The notes: generated by a model not told the origin, from the letters alone. Shown: positions 1 through 11,475, numbered from the stretch's first letter. The stretch: DNA of 64,000 bases from JBAZCI01 sp041671025 (GCA_041671025.1 JBAZCI010000002.1:1-64000), one strand, 5' to 3'. Numbers and translations: made by a program.

Positions 1-198
1 TCCAAAAAAGATCCATACTATTGCCAGGAGGATCAACAGTGCGTCTATCGCGTATATCCCGTAGGTGCCGTACTGCCACGCTTCCCCGCCAATGTATCCC
101 TGATGCACGATGTACTGCGCCTGCCAGGGAAGTACAAAAAGAAAAAGACCGAATCCCCATGGCAACGCGCGTCTCATCGCGCGAACAATGTTATCCAT
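1..198 (-). CDS. Polytopic membrane protein, N-terminal fragment (O-antigen ligase/polymerase-like)
   Basis: Sixty-six codons are visible before the window edge; the start is ATG at 198. The protein opens with a short basic segment (MDNIVRAMRRALPWGF), a first membrane helix (GLFLFVLPWQ), a loop with YIGGEAWQYGTYGIY, and a second helix (AIDALLILLAIVWIFF). The LPWQ turn followed by a Gly/Tyr-rich loop resembles the N-terminus of O-antigen ligase/WaaL-like proteins of candidate-phyla bacteria, but no catalytic region is in view. The start overlaps the stop of the upstream nucleotidyltransferase gene by 8 bases, so the two are probably translationally coupled. It could instead be another polytopic glycan-export protein. 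Confidence 0.6.
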   Translation of the reverse strand, partial: MDNIVRAMRRALPWGFGLFLFVLPWQAQYIVHQGYIGGEAWQYGTYGIYAIDALLILLAIVWIFFG

Positions 199-1162
199 CG
201 GATTGTACAGTCAGCGCGTGACGAAGTTTCTCGAAGCCGTTTCGATACTGCTCACGCCGGTCATTGGTGTACAGCTTGATCATGTCATCAGTCATCACGA
301 CCATCCGGGCATCAGTATTCACCGCGGTACGAAGCCGATCGGGCAATTTCCGCTCCTGAAAACGCCGCACGTATCGCTCGGGAATCAAACGAAATTTGAA
401 CTCAGCGATGTTTCGCAACCATGAGCGTCCCGGGACAGTTCTGCGCGGACCGACAGAAGCGGGAAATGCATTAGGCAGATGTTCCCGAATCCATGTGTTC
501 GCTTCGAAAAATCTTTTTGCATATCCTCCCGCGTCCATGAGCGGAATTACCTGCGGCACCCAATGGGCAAGATACGGATCCTCATCCAATGCGACATGCC
601 TGATATTCAGCGCGTCCGAAGACAGGAAAAAAGAAACGCAAAACCGGTCACGCGCCGTTTCAGCCGTCGGTCGAAGTCCCAGGAGCTTCAAGAGTCCCGC
701 GACGACAAATCGTGCGGTCCATACTCTCCCGGGAACCGTGATGATAAACAAATCAATATCACTCGTGTCCACCGTGTTAGAAAAAGCTAAATTGTTGCAC
801 ACACCGATCATTCGTATAAACGGCAAATGGCGGAGTATACGCACCATGCGCATTGCTTTGCGATATTTTCGCTCTGCAACGCGGTAACGGGACTGCCGGA
901 TAGGGATATGCTGTTCGTGGCCTTTCAACATATAGAGGCCTTCCTGAGCGGTCAGGCGGCCGACAAGCGCTTCGTCAGTCTCCAGCGCGAGAAGGACATC
1001 ATTCAGAGAGAACCGCTCCGCTGATTCTGTTCCGTCTCTGTATAGCCATCGCCAAATCTCAAATGCCGTCAACGGATATTGAAAAAGGTCGAAATAGGCG
1101 ATGGTTGAAAGAATCGCTGTTCGTAACTGCACGTGGTCCGGTCGTGAAGTGGCATGAGACAT
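191..1162 (-). CDS. Nucleotidyltransferase-fold protein with N-terminal winged-helix-like region
   Basis: A 323-residue soluble protein. The start is placed at ATG 1162 (MSHATSRPDHVQLR); an upstream in-frame ATG at 1207 would add only an unconserved hydrophobic stretch. The first 60 residues (AYFDLFQYPLTAFEIWRWLY) look like a helix-turn-helix or winged-helix fold. At about residue 140 the string FSNTVDTSDIDLFIIT carries the D-x-D metal-binding pair of the polymerase-beta nucleotidyltransferase fold, although the usual upstream Gly-Ser is degenerate. Such proteins are common beside surface-glycan genes in Patescibacteria; substrate unknown. The stop overlaps the start of the next membrane protein gene. 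It could be an inactive or antitoxin-like nucleotidyltransferase. Confidence 0.7.
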   Translation of the reverse strand: MSHATSRPDHVQLRTAILSTIAYFDLFQYPLTAFEIWRWLYRDGTESAERFSLNDVLLALETDEALVGRLTAQEGLYMLKGHEQHIPIRQSRYRVAERKYRKAMRMVRILRHLPFIRMIGVCNNLAFSNTVDTSDIDLFIITVPGRVWTARFVVAGLLKLLGLRPTAETARDRFCVSFFLSSDALNIRHVALDEDPYLAHWVPQVIPLMDAGGYAKRFFEANTWIREHLPNAFPASVGPRRTVPGRSWLRNIAEFKFRLIPERYVRRFQERKLPDRLRTAVNTDARMVVMTDDMIKLYTNDRREQYRNGFEKLRHALTVQSDG

Positions 1163-1259
1163 ATGCGGATATCTTTGATTGTAAACGAAAAAAGACAAAA
1201 GATACAACGTTTTTATGTATACCCTTGCAAATAATTCTGAACTACCAAATATTCACCCC

Positions 1260-1310
1260 ATTGCGAGCCTGACCCTGAGCGAAGCCGAAGGGGAGGGCGT
1301 GGCAATCCCG
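1260..1310. repeat. Palindromic intergenic repeat, CATTGCGAG family, copy 1
   Basis: The unit begins ATTGCGAG and ends GGCAATCCCG, with a GAAGCCGAAGG core; the ends are imperfectly inverted so the RNA can fold into a hairpin. Related units lie at 1631-1667, 6097-6142 and 45871-45900. Confidence 0.65.
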
Positions 1311-1313
1311 TAT

Positions 1314-1607
1314 TTACCCTAAAGAATCAGTCAGGTCTCTCCATTCGGGATTCTGCGATTCAATAAGTTCTATTTTCTTCTTTCTCGAACCAGCTTTTAT
1401 TTGTTTCTCCCGAAATAGAACTGCACCATGATCATCGGTAGCCTCATAATACACCAATATGTCTGCATTATATTTTGAAGTAAATCCTTTTACAACCTTC
1501 GTCTTATGATTCTGCATGCGAGCACGTAAATCACGCGTCATACCCGTATACAAGACGGTATGTCGTTTATTTGTCGTAATATATACGCAGTATGTTTGAT
1601 ATTCCAC
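1314..1607 (-). CDS. GIY-YIG domain protein (UPF0213/YhbQ-like)
   Basis: A 97-residue single-domain GIY-YIG protein. The N-terminal strand reads YCVYITTNK, then LYTGMTRDLRARMQNHK, which supplies the second catalytic element (Y-T-G in place of Y-I-G) and the conserved Arg. KGFTSKYNADILVYYE and the Glu of FREKQIK follow, and the tail ends NPEWRDL, all typical of the small stand-alone UPF0213 group. These may be structure-specific nucleases, but their cellular role is unsettled. The start is placed at GTG 1607. A longer reading from ATG 1664 would take its first 19 residues from the palindromic repeat at 1631-1667 and is considered spurious. It lies downstream of uvrA, in reading direction, by about 70 bases. 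Confidence 0.78.
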   Translation of the reverse strand: MEYQTYCVYITTNKRHTVLYTGMTRDLRARMQNHKTKVVKGFTSKYNADILVYYEATDDHGAVLFREKQIKAGSRKKKIELIESQNPEWRDLTDSLG

Positions 1608-1630
1608 ACCTTTTCGATAGTCGAGACATC

Positions 1631-1667
1631 CGGATTGCCACGGCCGCCTTCGGCGACCTCGCAATGG
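1631..1667. repeat. Palindromic intergenic repeat, CATTGCGAG family, copy 2
   Basis: On the minus strand the element reads CATTGCGAGGTCGCCGAAGG, continues, and ends GGCAATCCG. It lies between uvrA and the GIY-YIG gene and creates an in-frame arginine-rich N-terminal extension for the latter. Confidence 0.65.
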
Positions 1668-1677
1668 AATTCATTGC

Positions 1678-4533
<2,856 letters not shown>

Positions 4534-4672
4534 GAGATAAAAAAAATGAGAACTGGGGACATCTAAAAATGCGATAGCCAGTATATACTTTTTACGCAAA
4601 GAGGTCAAGGGATGCGCCACAACAAGAGTATCTAGTATTGTAATTCTAATAAAAAAGGTAGTTCTGATTGAA

Positions 4673-5905
4673 CTACCTAGATAACTTGTATGTTATGAGA
4701 TGACCATTTGCAACATCGAGTGCGCGCTCAAGATGATAAATCATCTTTTTTGGACGCGGTCGATGCGACTCGCGTTCTTGGCGATAATCCGCCATAGCCT
4801 GATCAAATACTATCAGGGACGAACAAGGAATAGATGACCTGCTGCAAGACTCTACCCTGCGGACCAACGTTGGCAGATAATCAGGCGGAGGAGCCGTCAA
4901 TTTCTCCCACATGCGCTTGGCGCTGGAAAGCGCCTCCCTTCTGACCGGAAGTTTCTGATTGACATCATCCGCGATATCCAACTGACGCCGGATCTCCGTG
5001 AGATCATGTAACTCTGTGCTCACTTCTACCATGCTCCGAAACTCTGTCATGTCCTTTCCGAACCGCTCGAGCTCCTGTTCAGCGTAGTGGCGCCGTAGCG
5101 CTGCCTGCCGATCCTGTTCCTGCTGATGAATAAATTCATCAACGGCACTGCGAACCTGGCCACCATAAGCCGATGTATACGCAACTGGACCGGACGCGAT
5201 GAATAATCGAGCAATACTCCGCCGCGGACAGACCATTCCCTTGCATGCATATGTACGACGAACGGATGCAGCTGCGGAGAACATCGCACACAACATCCAT
5301 CCATACCATATCAAACTGCCGAGCATGATCGTGCACCCTACGGCAACAAGCAAAAGCGCGTGAGTCGACTCGGACAAATTGTTGAGGTGGTACTCTATGC
5401 GTCGTCGAGATTCAGCCATGAGGATTTTGACTGACACGGTGTCAGCGTTACCCCGGTATTGCGGCAACATGTATGCGAAGAATGCATTGAGTTGATGATA
5501 ATTCGCATCTCGGTTCTGGAAAAAGGTATAGAAGAACGGATCCGGATTAATCTCGGCTCTGTCCCGCATAATCAGCTCGCCGTCCACCAAAACCGTTTCG
5601 GCAACTGCGGCTGCATCAGAAATTTTGATCCGATGCTCACCTGCATATGGCGAAAACCAAAATGTTCTGTCATCCGAAAACTCCTTAAATGAGAACTGAT
5701 CGAGATAGGCGCTCAATACCCTCCTTCCGGTTTCAAAGACATATGTGCCATTGTCCGAATCACGGTTGCACACCATCTCATGCACCGACGGCACGCCTCC
5801 CAAAACGATAATTGATGCGCCGATCAACCCGAAGACAACCAGCTTGACGCCCGGGTACCGCGTACTCGTCACTACTGAACGGATAATGCGAAACACTGAT
5901 ATCAT
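4673..5905 (-). CDS. Membrane protein with extracytoplasmic domain and cytoplasmic coiled coil, unknown function
   Basis: A 410-residue protein not recognised as any named family. It starts at ATG 5905 behind a strong Shine-Dalgarno (GGGAGGAGTT-ATG). One membrane helix lies at about residues 20-40 (VKLVVFGLIGASIIVLGG). An approximately 140-residue outer domain follows (SFKEFSDDRTFWFSPY), then a second hydrophobic segment at about 182-215 (LLLVAVGCTIMLGSLIWYG). The C-terminal half is cytoplasmic and rich in charged heptads (HQQEQDRQAALRRHYAEQEL), probably coiled coil. A TTGACA-N17-TAATTT promoter lies 60 bases upstream. The gene is monocistronic. Confidence 0.75.
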   Translation of the reverse strand: MISVFRIIRSVVTSTRYPGVKLVVFGLIGASIIVLGGVPSVHEMVCNRDSDNGTYVFETGRRVLSAYLDQFSFKEFSDDRTFWFSPYAGEHRIKISDAAAVAETVLVDGELIMRDRAEINPDPFFYTFFQNRDANYHQLNAFFAYMLPQYRGNADTVSVKILMAESRRRIEYHLNNLSESTHALLLVAVGCTIMLGSLIWYGWMLCAMFSAAASVRRTYACKGMVCPRRSIARLFIASGPVAYTSAYGGQVRSAVDEFIHQQEQDRQAALRRHYAEQELERFGKDMTEFRSMVEVSTELHDLTEIRRQLDIADDVNQKLPVRREALSSAKRMWEKLTAPPPDYLPTLVRRVESCSRSSIPCSSLIVFDQAMADYRQERESHRPRPKKMIYHLERALDVANGHLITYKLSR

Positions 5906-5963
5906 AACTCCTCCCTCACCTATGAGTAATGAAAATAACAGTTTTTTTGCTTTTTATCTCGGG

Positions 5964-5992
5964 AAATTATCATGCGAGCGTCATTGTGTCAA
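5964..5992 (-). promoter_or_regulatory. Sigma70-type promoter for the 410-residue membrane protein
   Basis: On the minus strand, TTGACA (5992-5987), a 17-base spacer and TAATTT (5969-5964). It is about 60 bases ahead of the ATG at 5905. Confidence 0.7.
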
Positions 5993-6096
5993 CATATAAA
6001 AAAAGGATTGTTTGGCGAACGTGCCCCCGAAAAAGTCGCTGAAATCGCTTCACCTCCTCGTAGCCTCGGGTTCGCAATGAAATACTTTTTTTCTTG

Positions 6097-6142
6097 TCAT
6101 TGCGAGTGAGGTCGCCTTTGGCGACCGACCGAAGCAATCTCG
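6097..6142. repeat. Palindromic intergenic repeat, CATTGCGAG family, copy 3
   Basis: TCATTGCGAGTGAGGTCGCC leads into TTTGGCGACCGACC and ends GCAATCTCG. The inner arms GGTCGCC/GGCGACC form a perfect 7-bp hairpin. A half-unit (TTCGCAATGA) lies just before it at 6071-6080. Confidence 0.7.
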
Positions 6143-6179
6143 ATGTCATATATCTGCCGGTATGCCCGTGAATGATGTA

Positions 6180-6208
6180 TTGACATGTACTAAAGTAACT
6201 GTTACATT
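6180..6208 (+). promoter_or_regulatory. Promoter with overlapping GTAAC-T-GTTAC palindrome
   Basis: TTGACA at 6180-6185, a 17-base spacer, and TACATT at 6203-6208. The spacer/-10 junction is overlapped by the perfect palindrome GTAACTGTTAC (6195-6205), a possible operator. It faces the secreted protein gene starting at 6267. Confidence 0.5.
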
Positions 6209-6266
6209 CCCCTATCAAAAAGTTGTCAAAAAAATAACCAAACCCTTAATGACATGGAGGTATGTC

Positions 6267-7106
6267 ATGAACCGCTCATTAACATGGATTTTCATCGCGC
6301 TTATCATTTCCATTCTTCCCATCAACTGTTCTTTCGCATCTGACACCGTGCTTCCGGACTTCATCTGGCAGTGTCACATCGATCATGCCGAGAAATACGG
6401 CACGGCGCATGCGTCAGCAAAGCCGATTGCGTGGGGAACAGGCCTGTACGTTGCAAATAACAGCGAAACGTTATTTTATTTTTTTGCCTCTACCGACGAA
6501 CATGCCTACCTGCAACTTAAAATTTCGGCATTTTTTACATTCGCCCAATGGAAACAAACGAAAGTAAAAGTTGAATGGGCCGACGATATTTGGGGCATCA
6601 ATCCATTTGATCCGTTCACAAGAGTGACGACAACTATCCAGATGCTCAATCTACAAGATACCGGCTATGTCCTGGCAATTGACCGGGCTGTCACGGATCT
6701 GAACGACTTGCCCTTCTTCAAAGATATCACGGTGACTGAATATGACATTCTCACCACACCCTGGTGTTCATGGGAAGCCGACCGATGGGGAGATGTTATC
6801 GTGGACGACAAACAGTGTACGATAAATTTCGACTTTACAAGCCTCGATAATGATCTCCGCTGTCGTATTCACTTCCAGGAGAAGAGTATGTACTCAGCGT
6901 TTGATTGTATCGAATGTCAACAGATCGTTGAAGAACTTCAGCCGATATTTAGCTACCGGCCATACCGTATGAAGTCCGAATATTTTTTTGACTTTGTAAA
7001 CTTCGAGAAGTTTGAAGGCGATTCAACATCGTTCATTCGCACCATCGACAGCATCATGAAAGGCGTCGTTGATCAAGGAAGAATCACTGACGTCGTCTCT
7101 CGATAA
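6267..7106 (+). CDS. Secreted protein of unknown function
   Basis: A 279-residue protein with a classical Sec signal peptide: MNRSLTWIFIALIISILPIN, then CSFA-SD as the likely signal-peptidase-I site. The start at ATG 6267 is fixed by GGAGGT ending 6 bases before it; an in-frame ATG at 6162 has no ribosome site. The mature part is rich in Trp, Phe and Asp (WADDIWGINPFDPF, WCSWEADRWGD) with cysteine pairs (CHIDH, CQQIVEEL), which suggests a disulfide-stabilised beta-rich outer domain. No family recognised. It has its own promoter at 6180-6208 and lies upstream of uvrC without an obvious terminator. Confidence 0.72.
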   Translation: MNRSLTWIFIALIISILPINCSFASDTVLPDFIWQCHIDHAEKYGTAHASAKPIAWGTGLYVANNSETLFYFFASTDEHAYLQLKISAFFTFAQWKQTKVKVEWADDIWGINPFDPFTRVTTTIQMLNLQDTGYVLAIDRAVTDLNDLPFFKDITVTEYDILTTPWCSWEADRWGDVIVDDKQCTINFDFTSLDNDLRCRIHFQEKSMYSAFDCIECQQIVEELQPIFSYRPYRMKSEYFFDFVNFEKFEGDSTSFIRTIDSIMKGVVDQGRITDVVSR

Positions 7107-7183
7107 TACTGGCGCGCTGTTCGCCAATGAGCTGTACTCCGTACGGCTTTTTTTTATTTTTCTTATTCCGCTATACTGCTTAT

Positions 7184-8944
7184 ATGAATACCGTCCAGGA
7201 ACAACTTAAGCGCATCGGAGTCCAGCCGGGCATTTATCAATTTTTTGATCAGACCGGACGGCTTTTGTACATTGGCAAAGCCAAAAATCTCAAAAACCGC
7301 GTGAGATCTTATTTTCACAAACGTGCAGAATTGTCACCCGCTAAACAAATCATGATTGAAAAGATACGCCGGATTGAAACCATTCTCACACATTCCGAAA
7401 CAGAGGCACTGCTCCTGGAATCGACACTCATCAAACAACATCAGCCGCCGTTTAATATTGACCTCAAAGACGACAAAAACTTTCTCTACATCAAGGTCAC
7501 CGTCCAGGAAGAATACCCGAGAGTGTTTGCAACGCGCATCCTCGCCCGGGACAAGGCAAAATATTTCGGACCATTCACGTCAGCCGAAGCGGTACGAGAC
7601 ACGCTTCGTGTATTAAAGAAAATATTCCCCCATCGGAATTTCCAAAAAATGCCGACAAAAACTCACGTCCAGTACCTGACCCGCCGGTATCCGCAATTAT
7701 TCGGTCCCGCACAAAAAACAGAATACCTTGAGCACATCAGGCATATCCTTCTTTTTTTACAGGGACGCTACCGTGAAGTTACCGCACAAGTAACGGAACG
7801 CATGCGGAAAGCCGCGGCAGCAAAGCAATTTGAAAAAGCAGCGCAATACCGGGACTCGCTGCGACTGTTAGATCGTATGCAGGAGCGCCAGCGGGTGATC
7901 TCCACATCACTCAAGACTTTTGACGTTATCGGCATCGCTCAGGAAGAGCAAAAAGTTGCGCTCTCCCTCTGCTTTATCCGTGAAGGCAAACTGCTCGGCA
8001 AAAATGATTTCCTCATGACCAACACAACTGAAGAACCCGTGAAGGAGCTTGTCCGTATTTTTATCGAGCGGTATTACCCTTCATCGCCGGAACATGTCAA
8101 AACAGTCGTTGTCCCCGCGCTTCCGGATACGACAACTGAAATATCCCACGTTTTGGGTATCACACTGGTGCGAGCACAGCGCGGTGAGAAAAAAGCGCTC
8201 GTCGACCTCGCAGAACTCAACGCACGCGACCATCTCATCCGCATATCAACTCGTCAGCCGCTCCAAACGGGGAAAATAAAACAAGCGCTGGTCGAACTTG
8301 CCAAAGAAACGGGGCTGTCCCAACCGCCGCGGAGGATTGAGTGTTTTGATATTTCAAATATTCAGGGCGCGCATCCGGTCGGATCAATGGTAGTTTTTCA
8401 CGACGGTCTTCCTGCTAAGCAAGAATACCGGAAATTTAAAATCAAAACCGTGAAAGGCGCAAACGACCCCGCGATGATGGCTGAAGTATTGAAACGGCGT
8501 TTTGGTCCGTCACATCAAGAGACCTGGAAACGACCCGAATTAATTATTCTTGATGGCGGCAAGGGGCAGCTCTCTATTGTCCATGAAGCCATATCTTCCA
8601 ACCTCAACGGCATTACCCTCCTTGCACTCGCGAAGCGTGAAGAGATCCTCCACCGCCTTGAACACCCGCAGGAAATCATTCTTCCCCCCGGACCCGCATA
8701 TTATCTGATTCAGCGTATCCGAGACGAAGCACACCGGTTTGCAATCGGTTATTACCGCAAGCGCCACCGAAAAAGCTCGATCACGTCAATACTGGATGAA
8801 ATTCCCGGTTTTGGCACCGTCCGCAAACGTGCACTTCTACGTGCGTTTGGATCAATCGATGCCCTGCGTCAGGCTCCCCCAAAAGAGCTTGAACGGCTAG
8901 TCGGTCCTAAAATAGCTCAATCAATTCTAGAAAAACTCTTATGA
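7184..8944 (+). CDS. uvrC: Excinuclease ABC subunit C
   Basis: UvrC makes both incisions around a UvrB-bound lesion. The 586-residue protein starts at ATG 7184 (MNTVQEQLKRIGVQPGIYQF); upstream in-frame codons from 7127 are not UvrC-like. The GIY-YIG domain (PGIYQFFDQ...LYIGKAKNLKNRV) performs the 3' cut. The UVR motif (FEKAAQYRDSLRLLD) binds UvrB. The RNase-H-like domain (CFDISNIQGAHPVGSMVVF, ILDGGKGQL) performs the 5' cut, and a helix-hairpin-helix pair closes the protein (EIPGFGTVRKRALLRAFGS). The stop overlaps the next small gene by ATGA, so the two are coupled. Confidence 0.97.
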   Translation: MNTVQEQLKRIGVQPGIYQFFDQTGRLLYIGKAKNLKNRVRSYFHKRAELSPAKQIMIEKIRRIETILTHSETEALLLESTLIKQHQPPFNIDLKDDKNFLYIKVTVQEEYPRVFATRILARDKAKYFGPFTSAEAVRDTLRVLKKIFPHRNFQKMPTKTHVQYLTRRYPQLFGPAQKTEYLEHIRHILLFLQGRYREVTAQVTERMRKAAAAKQFEKAAQYRDSLRLLDRMQERQRVISTSLKTFDVIGIAQEEQKVALSLCFIREGKLLGKNDFLMTNTTEEPVKELVRIFIERYYPSSPEHVKTVVVPALPDTTTEISHVLGITLVRAQRGEKKALVDLAELNARDHLIRISTRQPLQTGKIKQALVELAKETGLSQPPRRIECFDISNIQGAHPVGSMVVFHDGLPAKQEYRKFKIKTVKGANDPAMMAEVLKRRFGPSHQETWKRPELIILDGGKGQLSIVHEAISSNLNGITLLALAKREEILHRLEHPQEIILPPGPAYYLIQRIRDEAHRFAIGYYRKRHRKSSITSILDEIPGFGTVRKRALLRAFGSIDALRQAPPKELERLVGPKIAQSILEKLL

Positions 8945-9123
8945 CCGTCAAAATACCTTCACCTGCGGATGAAGAGCGCATTGACCGAATATACCGCCTG
9001 CGTGACCACCGCAAAAAACAGCGTATGAAAATTTCGGGCAAAAGCGTTTTCGGCATCCAGCGCATCATTACCGGACGGGCAAAGCGGAAACCCGGCACAT
9101 CCCCCAGAAACAGCCGTCATTGA
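8941..9123 (+). CDS. Small basic protein translationally coupled to uvrC
   Basis: A 60-residue Arg/Lys-rich peptide (IYRLRDHRKKQRMKISGK, RAKRKPGTSPRNSRH). Its ATG overlaps the uvrC stop in an ATGA arrangement, the same 4-base coupling seen for folD/glyA and the HAD/murI pair in this window, which argues that it is real. No domain recognised; the charge suggests nucleic-acid or ribosome contact. It could be a chance frame. Confidence 0.45.
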   Translation: MTVKIPSPADEERIDRIYRLRDHRKKQRMKISGKSVFGIQRIITGRAKRKPGTSPRNSRH

Positions 9124-9178
9124 CAACCGAGATGTTATCTGGTATCGTATATCTACACTTTTTTCAGAATTTTTTGTT

Positions 9179-9409
9179 ATGAAAAACATACTCATCATCG
9201 CTCAAATCTGCATTTCCGCTATTCTGGTCGTTGCAATACTGCTTCAGAACAAGGGCGCCGACGCTGGATCAATCTTTGGCGGCGGAGGCGGGGGCGACGG
9301 TAATGTCTATACGACTAAAAGGGGAATTGAAAAAATTCTCTTTATCTCTACCATCGTCATTGCAATCCTTTTTATTGGCATTTCTTTGGCCAACATTGTT
9401 ATCAGCTAA
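9179..9409 (+). CDS. secG: Preprotein translocase subunit SecG
   Basis: SecG is the small accessory subunit of the SecYEG channel. The 76-residue protein has two membrane helices (IAQICISAILVVAILLQ and ILFISTIVIAILFIGISL). Between them are the family hallmark LLQNKGADAGSIFGG, a glycine run, and VYTTKRGIEK, which puts the loop in the cytoplasm. Length is normal for the family. There is no clear Shine-Dalgarno before the ATG. It is followed 33 bases later by the oligopeptide-binding protein gene. Confidence 0.93.
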   Translation: MKNILIIAQICISAILVVAILLQNKGADAGSIFGGGGGGDGNVYTTKRGIEKILFISTIVIAILFIGISLANIVIS

Positions 9410-9442
9410 AACGCACCGCGTGAAGCGCATAATTTTTTCTGT

Positions 9443-11245
9443 GTGAAACCGACCGTCTTCGATCGCGTCAAAAACATCTTCCATAGGCAGGCGGCGCCGG
9501 AAGCCGCAGCTCAACACGCTGAATGGGATAAAAAGCTGGTTTTTTCCTTGGCGAAATCGCGATTTCCTTCGGTAAGACAGCTCGCCTATTTGCCGCGTTA
9601 TTTATCCCTCCGGGAACGCGTTATTGTGCGTACCGCGATATTTTTGACGGTAGCCGCGATCGTTTTTTTAAGCGCACGATTTTACCAGCGGCATATCGAG
9701 ATCCTCCCGCGTGAAGGTGGCGAATATGTCGAGGCACTCATCGGCCAGCCTCAGCACATTAATCCCGCACTCGCTGGAACTAATGATACAGACATGGATC
9801 TTGCGCGTCTGATGTATTCCAGCCTACTGCGATTTGACGAGAAACAACAGCTCGTGACCGACCTTGCTGAACGCTACGAGATCAGTGAAGACAAAAAAAC
9901 ATACACAGTTATCCTGAAGCAGAACATTCGCTGGCACGACGGCGAACCGCTCACTGCGGACGACGTACTCTTCACCGTAGATACGATACAAAATCCGGTC
10001 ATTAACAGCCCTCTGCTCTCCAGCCTCAAAGGCGTCACCGTGGAAAAGATTGATGACCAAACGGTAAAGTTCACAATCACCGAACCGTTCGCACCGTTCC
10101 TTTCATCGCTCACCTTCGGCATTTTACCTGTGCATATTTGGGGAGACGTACTTCCCGAAAGCATAGGGCTGGCAGAGTTCAATATCCGCCCTGTCGGCTC
10201 CGGCCCGTACCAATTTGCCTCGCTTCAAAAAAATAGGAATGGCGACATCAAGTCATATACCCTCAAATCCTACCGCGGATACCACGGACAGGTACCGTAC
10301 ATCTCTACAATCATGGTCAAGTTTTATCCCGATTTTGACAGCGCGCTTGAAGCGGCAAAAAATAAAAACGTTGACGGTGTCAGCTTTGTTCCCCGGAGTA
10401 AGCAGTCCATGCTCGCGCGCAACGATGATATCCTCATCCGCAGATTTGAATTGCCTCAATACACCGCAATCTTTTTCAACCAAAAAAACGGCCTCATGAA
10501 AGACAAAAGTATCCGCCAAGCCTTTGCCATGGCTGTTGATCGCCAGGCGCTCGTGACACAAGTACTGGGAGCTGACGGGACGCTTGTGAATGGACCAATT
10601 CCGGAGGGGTTCATCGGATACTCTCCTGATATCAGCATTCCCGCATTTGACCCCGTTGCAGCCCGTAAAATACTGGATGACAATAAGTGGGCATTTCTCG
10701 AGGGAGAAACCGTTCGAAAAAAAGGATCCGCCGAGCTGCGATTTACACTCACGACCGTCGATCAGCCCGACTACGTACGGACCGCTGAATTGCTGAAAGC
10801 CGCGTGGGAATCTATTAATGTGGGCGTCACCATCAACATCGTTCCGCCCACCCGTTTCCAGCAGGATATCCTGCGAACGAAAAACTACGAAGCCCTCCTC
10901 TATGGCGAACTTATCGGCTCAGATCCCGACCCATTCCCTTTCTGGCATTCATCTCAAAGTCTCGGCGAAGGACTGAACTTATCCAACTACTTTAACAAGA
11001 ACGCGGACAAACTTCTCCAGGATGCTCGACAGACAACTTCCCTCGAGGAACGGGAAAAGATGTACATCGAATTCCAGAAAATTCTCGCAGACGACCTTCC
11101 CGCTCTTTTCCTCTTTTCTCCTTCATACTTATACGCCGTCCATAAAGATGTTCGCGGCATAGATACCGAGCGCGTCATCCTGCCTACCGACCGTCTTAAC
11201 GGTATTGCAGGATGGTATATCAAAACGCGCCGCGGATGGAAATAA
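9443..11245 (+). CDS. Membrane-anchored peptide/oligopeptide-binding protein (SBP_bac_5, DppA/OppA-like)
   Basis: A 600-residue solute-binding protein of ABC transporter family 5. It starts at GTG 9443. About 60 cytoplasmic residues precede a single membrane helix (VIVRTAIFLTVAAIVFLSA). The family fold then begins at EYVEALIGQPQHINPALA. Diagnostic blocks are DLAERYEISEDKKTYTVIL, WHDGEPLTADDVLFTVDTI and IRQAFAMAVDRQALV. A transmembrane anchor instead of a lipobox is seen in several Patescibacteria. No permease or ATPase genes lie nearby, so transport partners must be encoded elsewhere, or the protein may serve as a scavenging receptor or chaperone. Confidence 0.88.
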   Translation: MKPTVFDRVKNIFHRQAAPEAAAQHAEWDKKLVFSLAKSRFPSVRQLAYLPRYLSLRERVIVRTAIFLTVAAIVFLSARFYQRHIEILPREGGEYVEALIGQPQHINPALAGTNDTDMDLARLMYSSLLRFDEKQQLVTDLAERYEISEDKKTYTVILKQNIRWHDGEPLTADDVLFTVDTIQNPVINSPLLSSLKGVTVEKIDDQTVKFTITEPFAPFLSSLTFGILPVHIWGDVLPESIGLAEFNIRPVGSGPYQFASLQKNRNGDIKSYTLKSYRGYHGQVPYISTIMVKFYPDFDSALEAAKNKNVDGVSFVPRSKQSMLARNDDILIRRFELPQYTAIFFNQKNGLMKDKSIRQAFAMAVDRQALVTQVLGADGTLVNGPIPEGFIGYSPDISIPAFDPVAARKILDDNKWAFLEGETVRKKGSAELRFTLTTVDQPDYVRTAELLKAAWESINVGVTINIVPPTRFQQDILRTKNYEALLYGELIGSDPDPFPFWHSSQSLGEGLNLSNYFNKNADKLLQDARQTTSLEEREKMYIEFQKILADDLPALFLFSPSYLYAVHKDVRGIDTERVILPTDRLNGIAGWYIKTRRGWK

Positions 11246-11391
11246 GACCGTCGCAATAGCGATACATATCCTTTTTTCCCGGCAGCCCGGGATCCTTCAC
11301 ATGATGCCCTGGTGGTGGAATTGTCCTGAACTACGTTGAGTTCACGACATCATGTACCCTCTGTGGCACATCATGGTAGACAACTATTTTA

Positions 11392-11475
11392 GCCGGAGTG
11401 GCGGAACTGGTAGACGCGCACGGTTCAGAGCCGTGTGGGGGTAACCCCGTAGGAGTTCGAGTCTCCTCCCCGGCA
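11392..11475 (+). tRNA. tRNA-Leu (anticodon CAG)
   Basis: An 84-base class II tRNA. The anticodon arm is CACGG-TTCAGAG-CCGTG with CAG at the anticodon; the long variable arm reads GGGGGTAACCCC; the T arm is AGGAG-TTCGAGT-CTCCT. The acceptor stem pairs GCCGGAG with CCCCGGC, leaving one A-C mismatch at the 6-67 position. CCA is not encoded. It decodes CUG. Confidence 0.93.

Noticed and set aside
4534..4620. N-terminal extension of UvrA
   Set aside because: The added residues are not in UvrA; conserved sequence begins at ATG 4533.
5970..6218. An 82-codon minus-strand frame
   Set aside because: It runs across the promoter of the 410-residue protein and a palindromic repeat; the start has no ribosome site and the sequence has no protein-like pattern.
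11246..11391. Riboswitch or RNA gene ahead of tRNA-Leu
   Set aside because: A few ATGATG/CATCAT and CCCGG/CCGGG pairings exist but no coherent structure or known motif.
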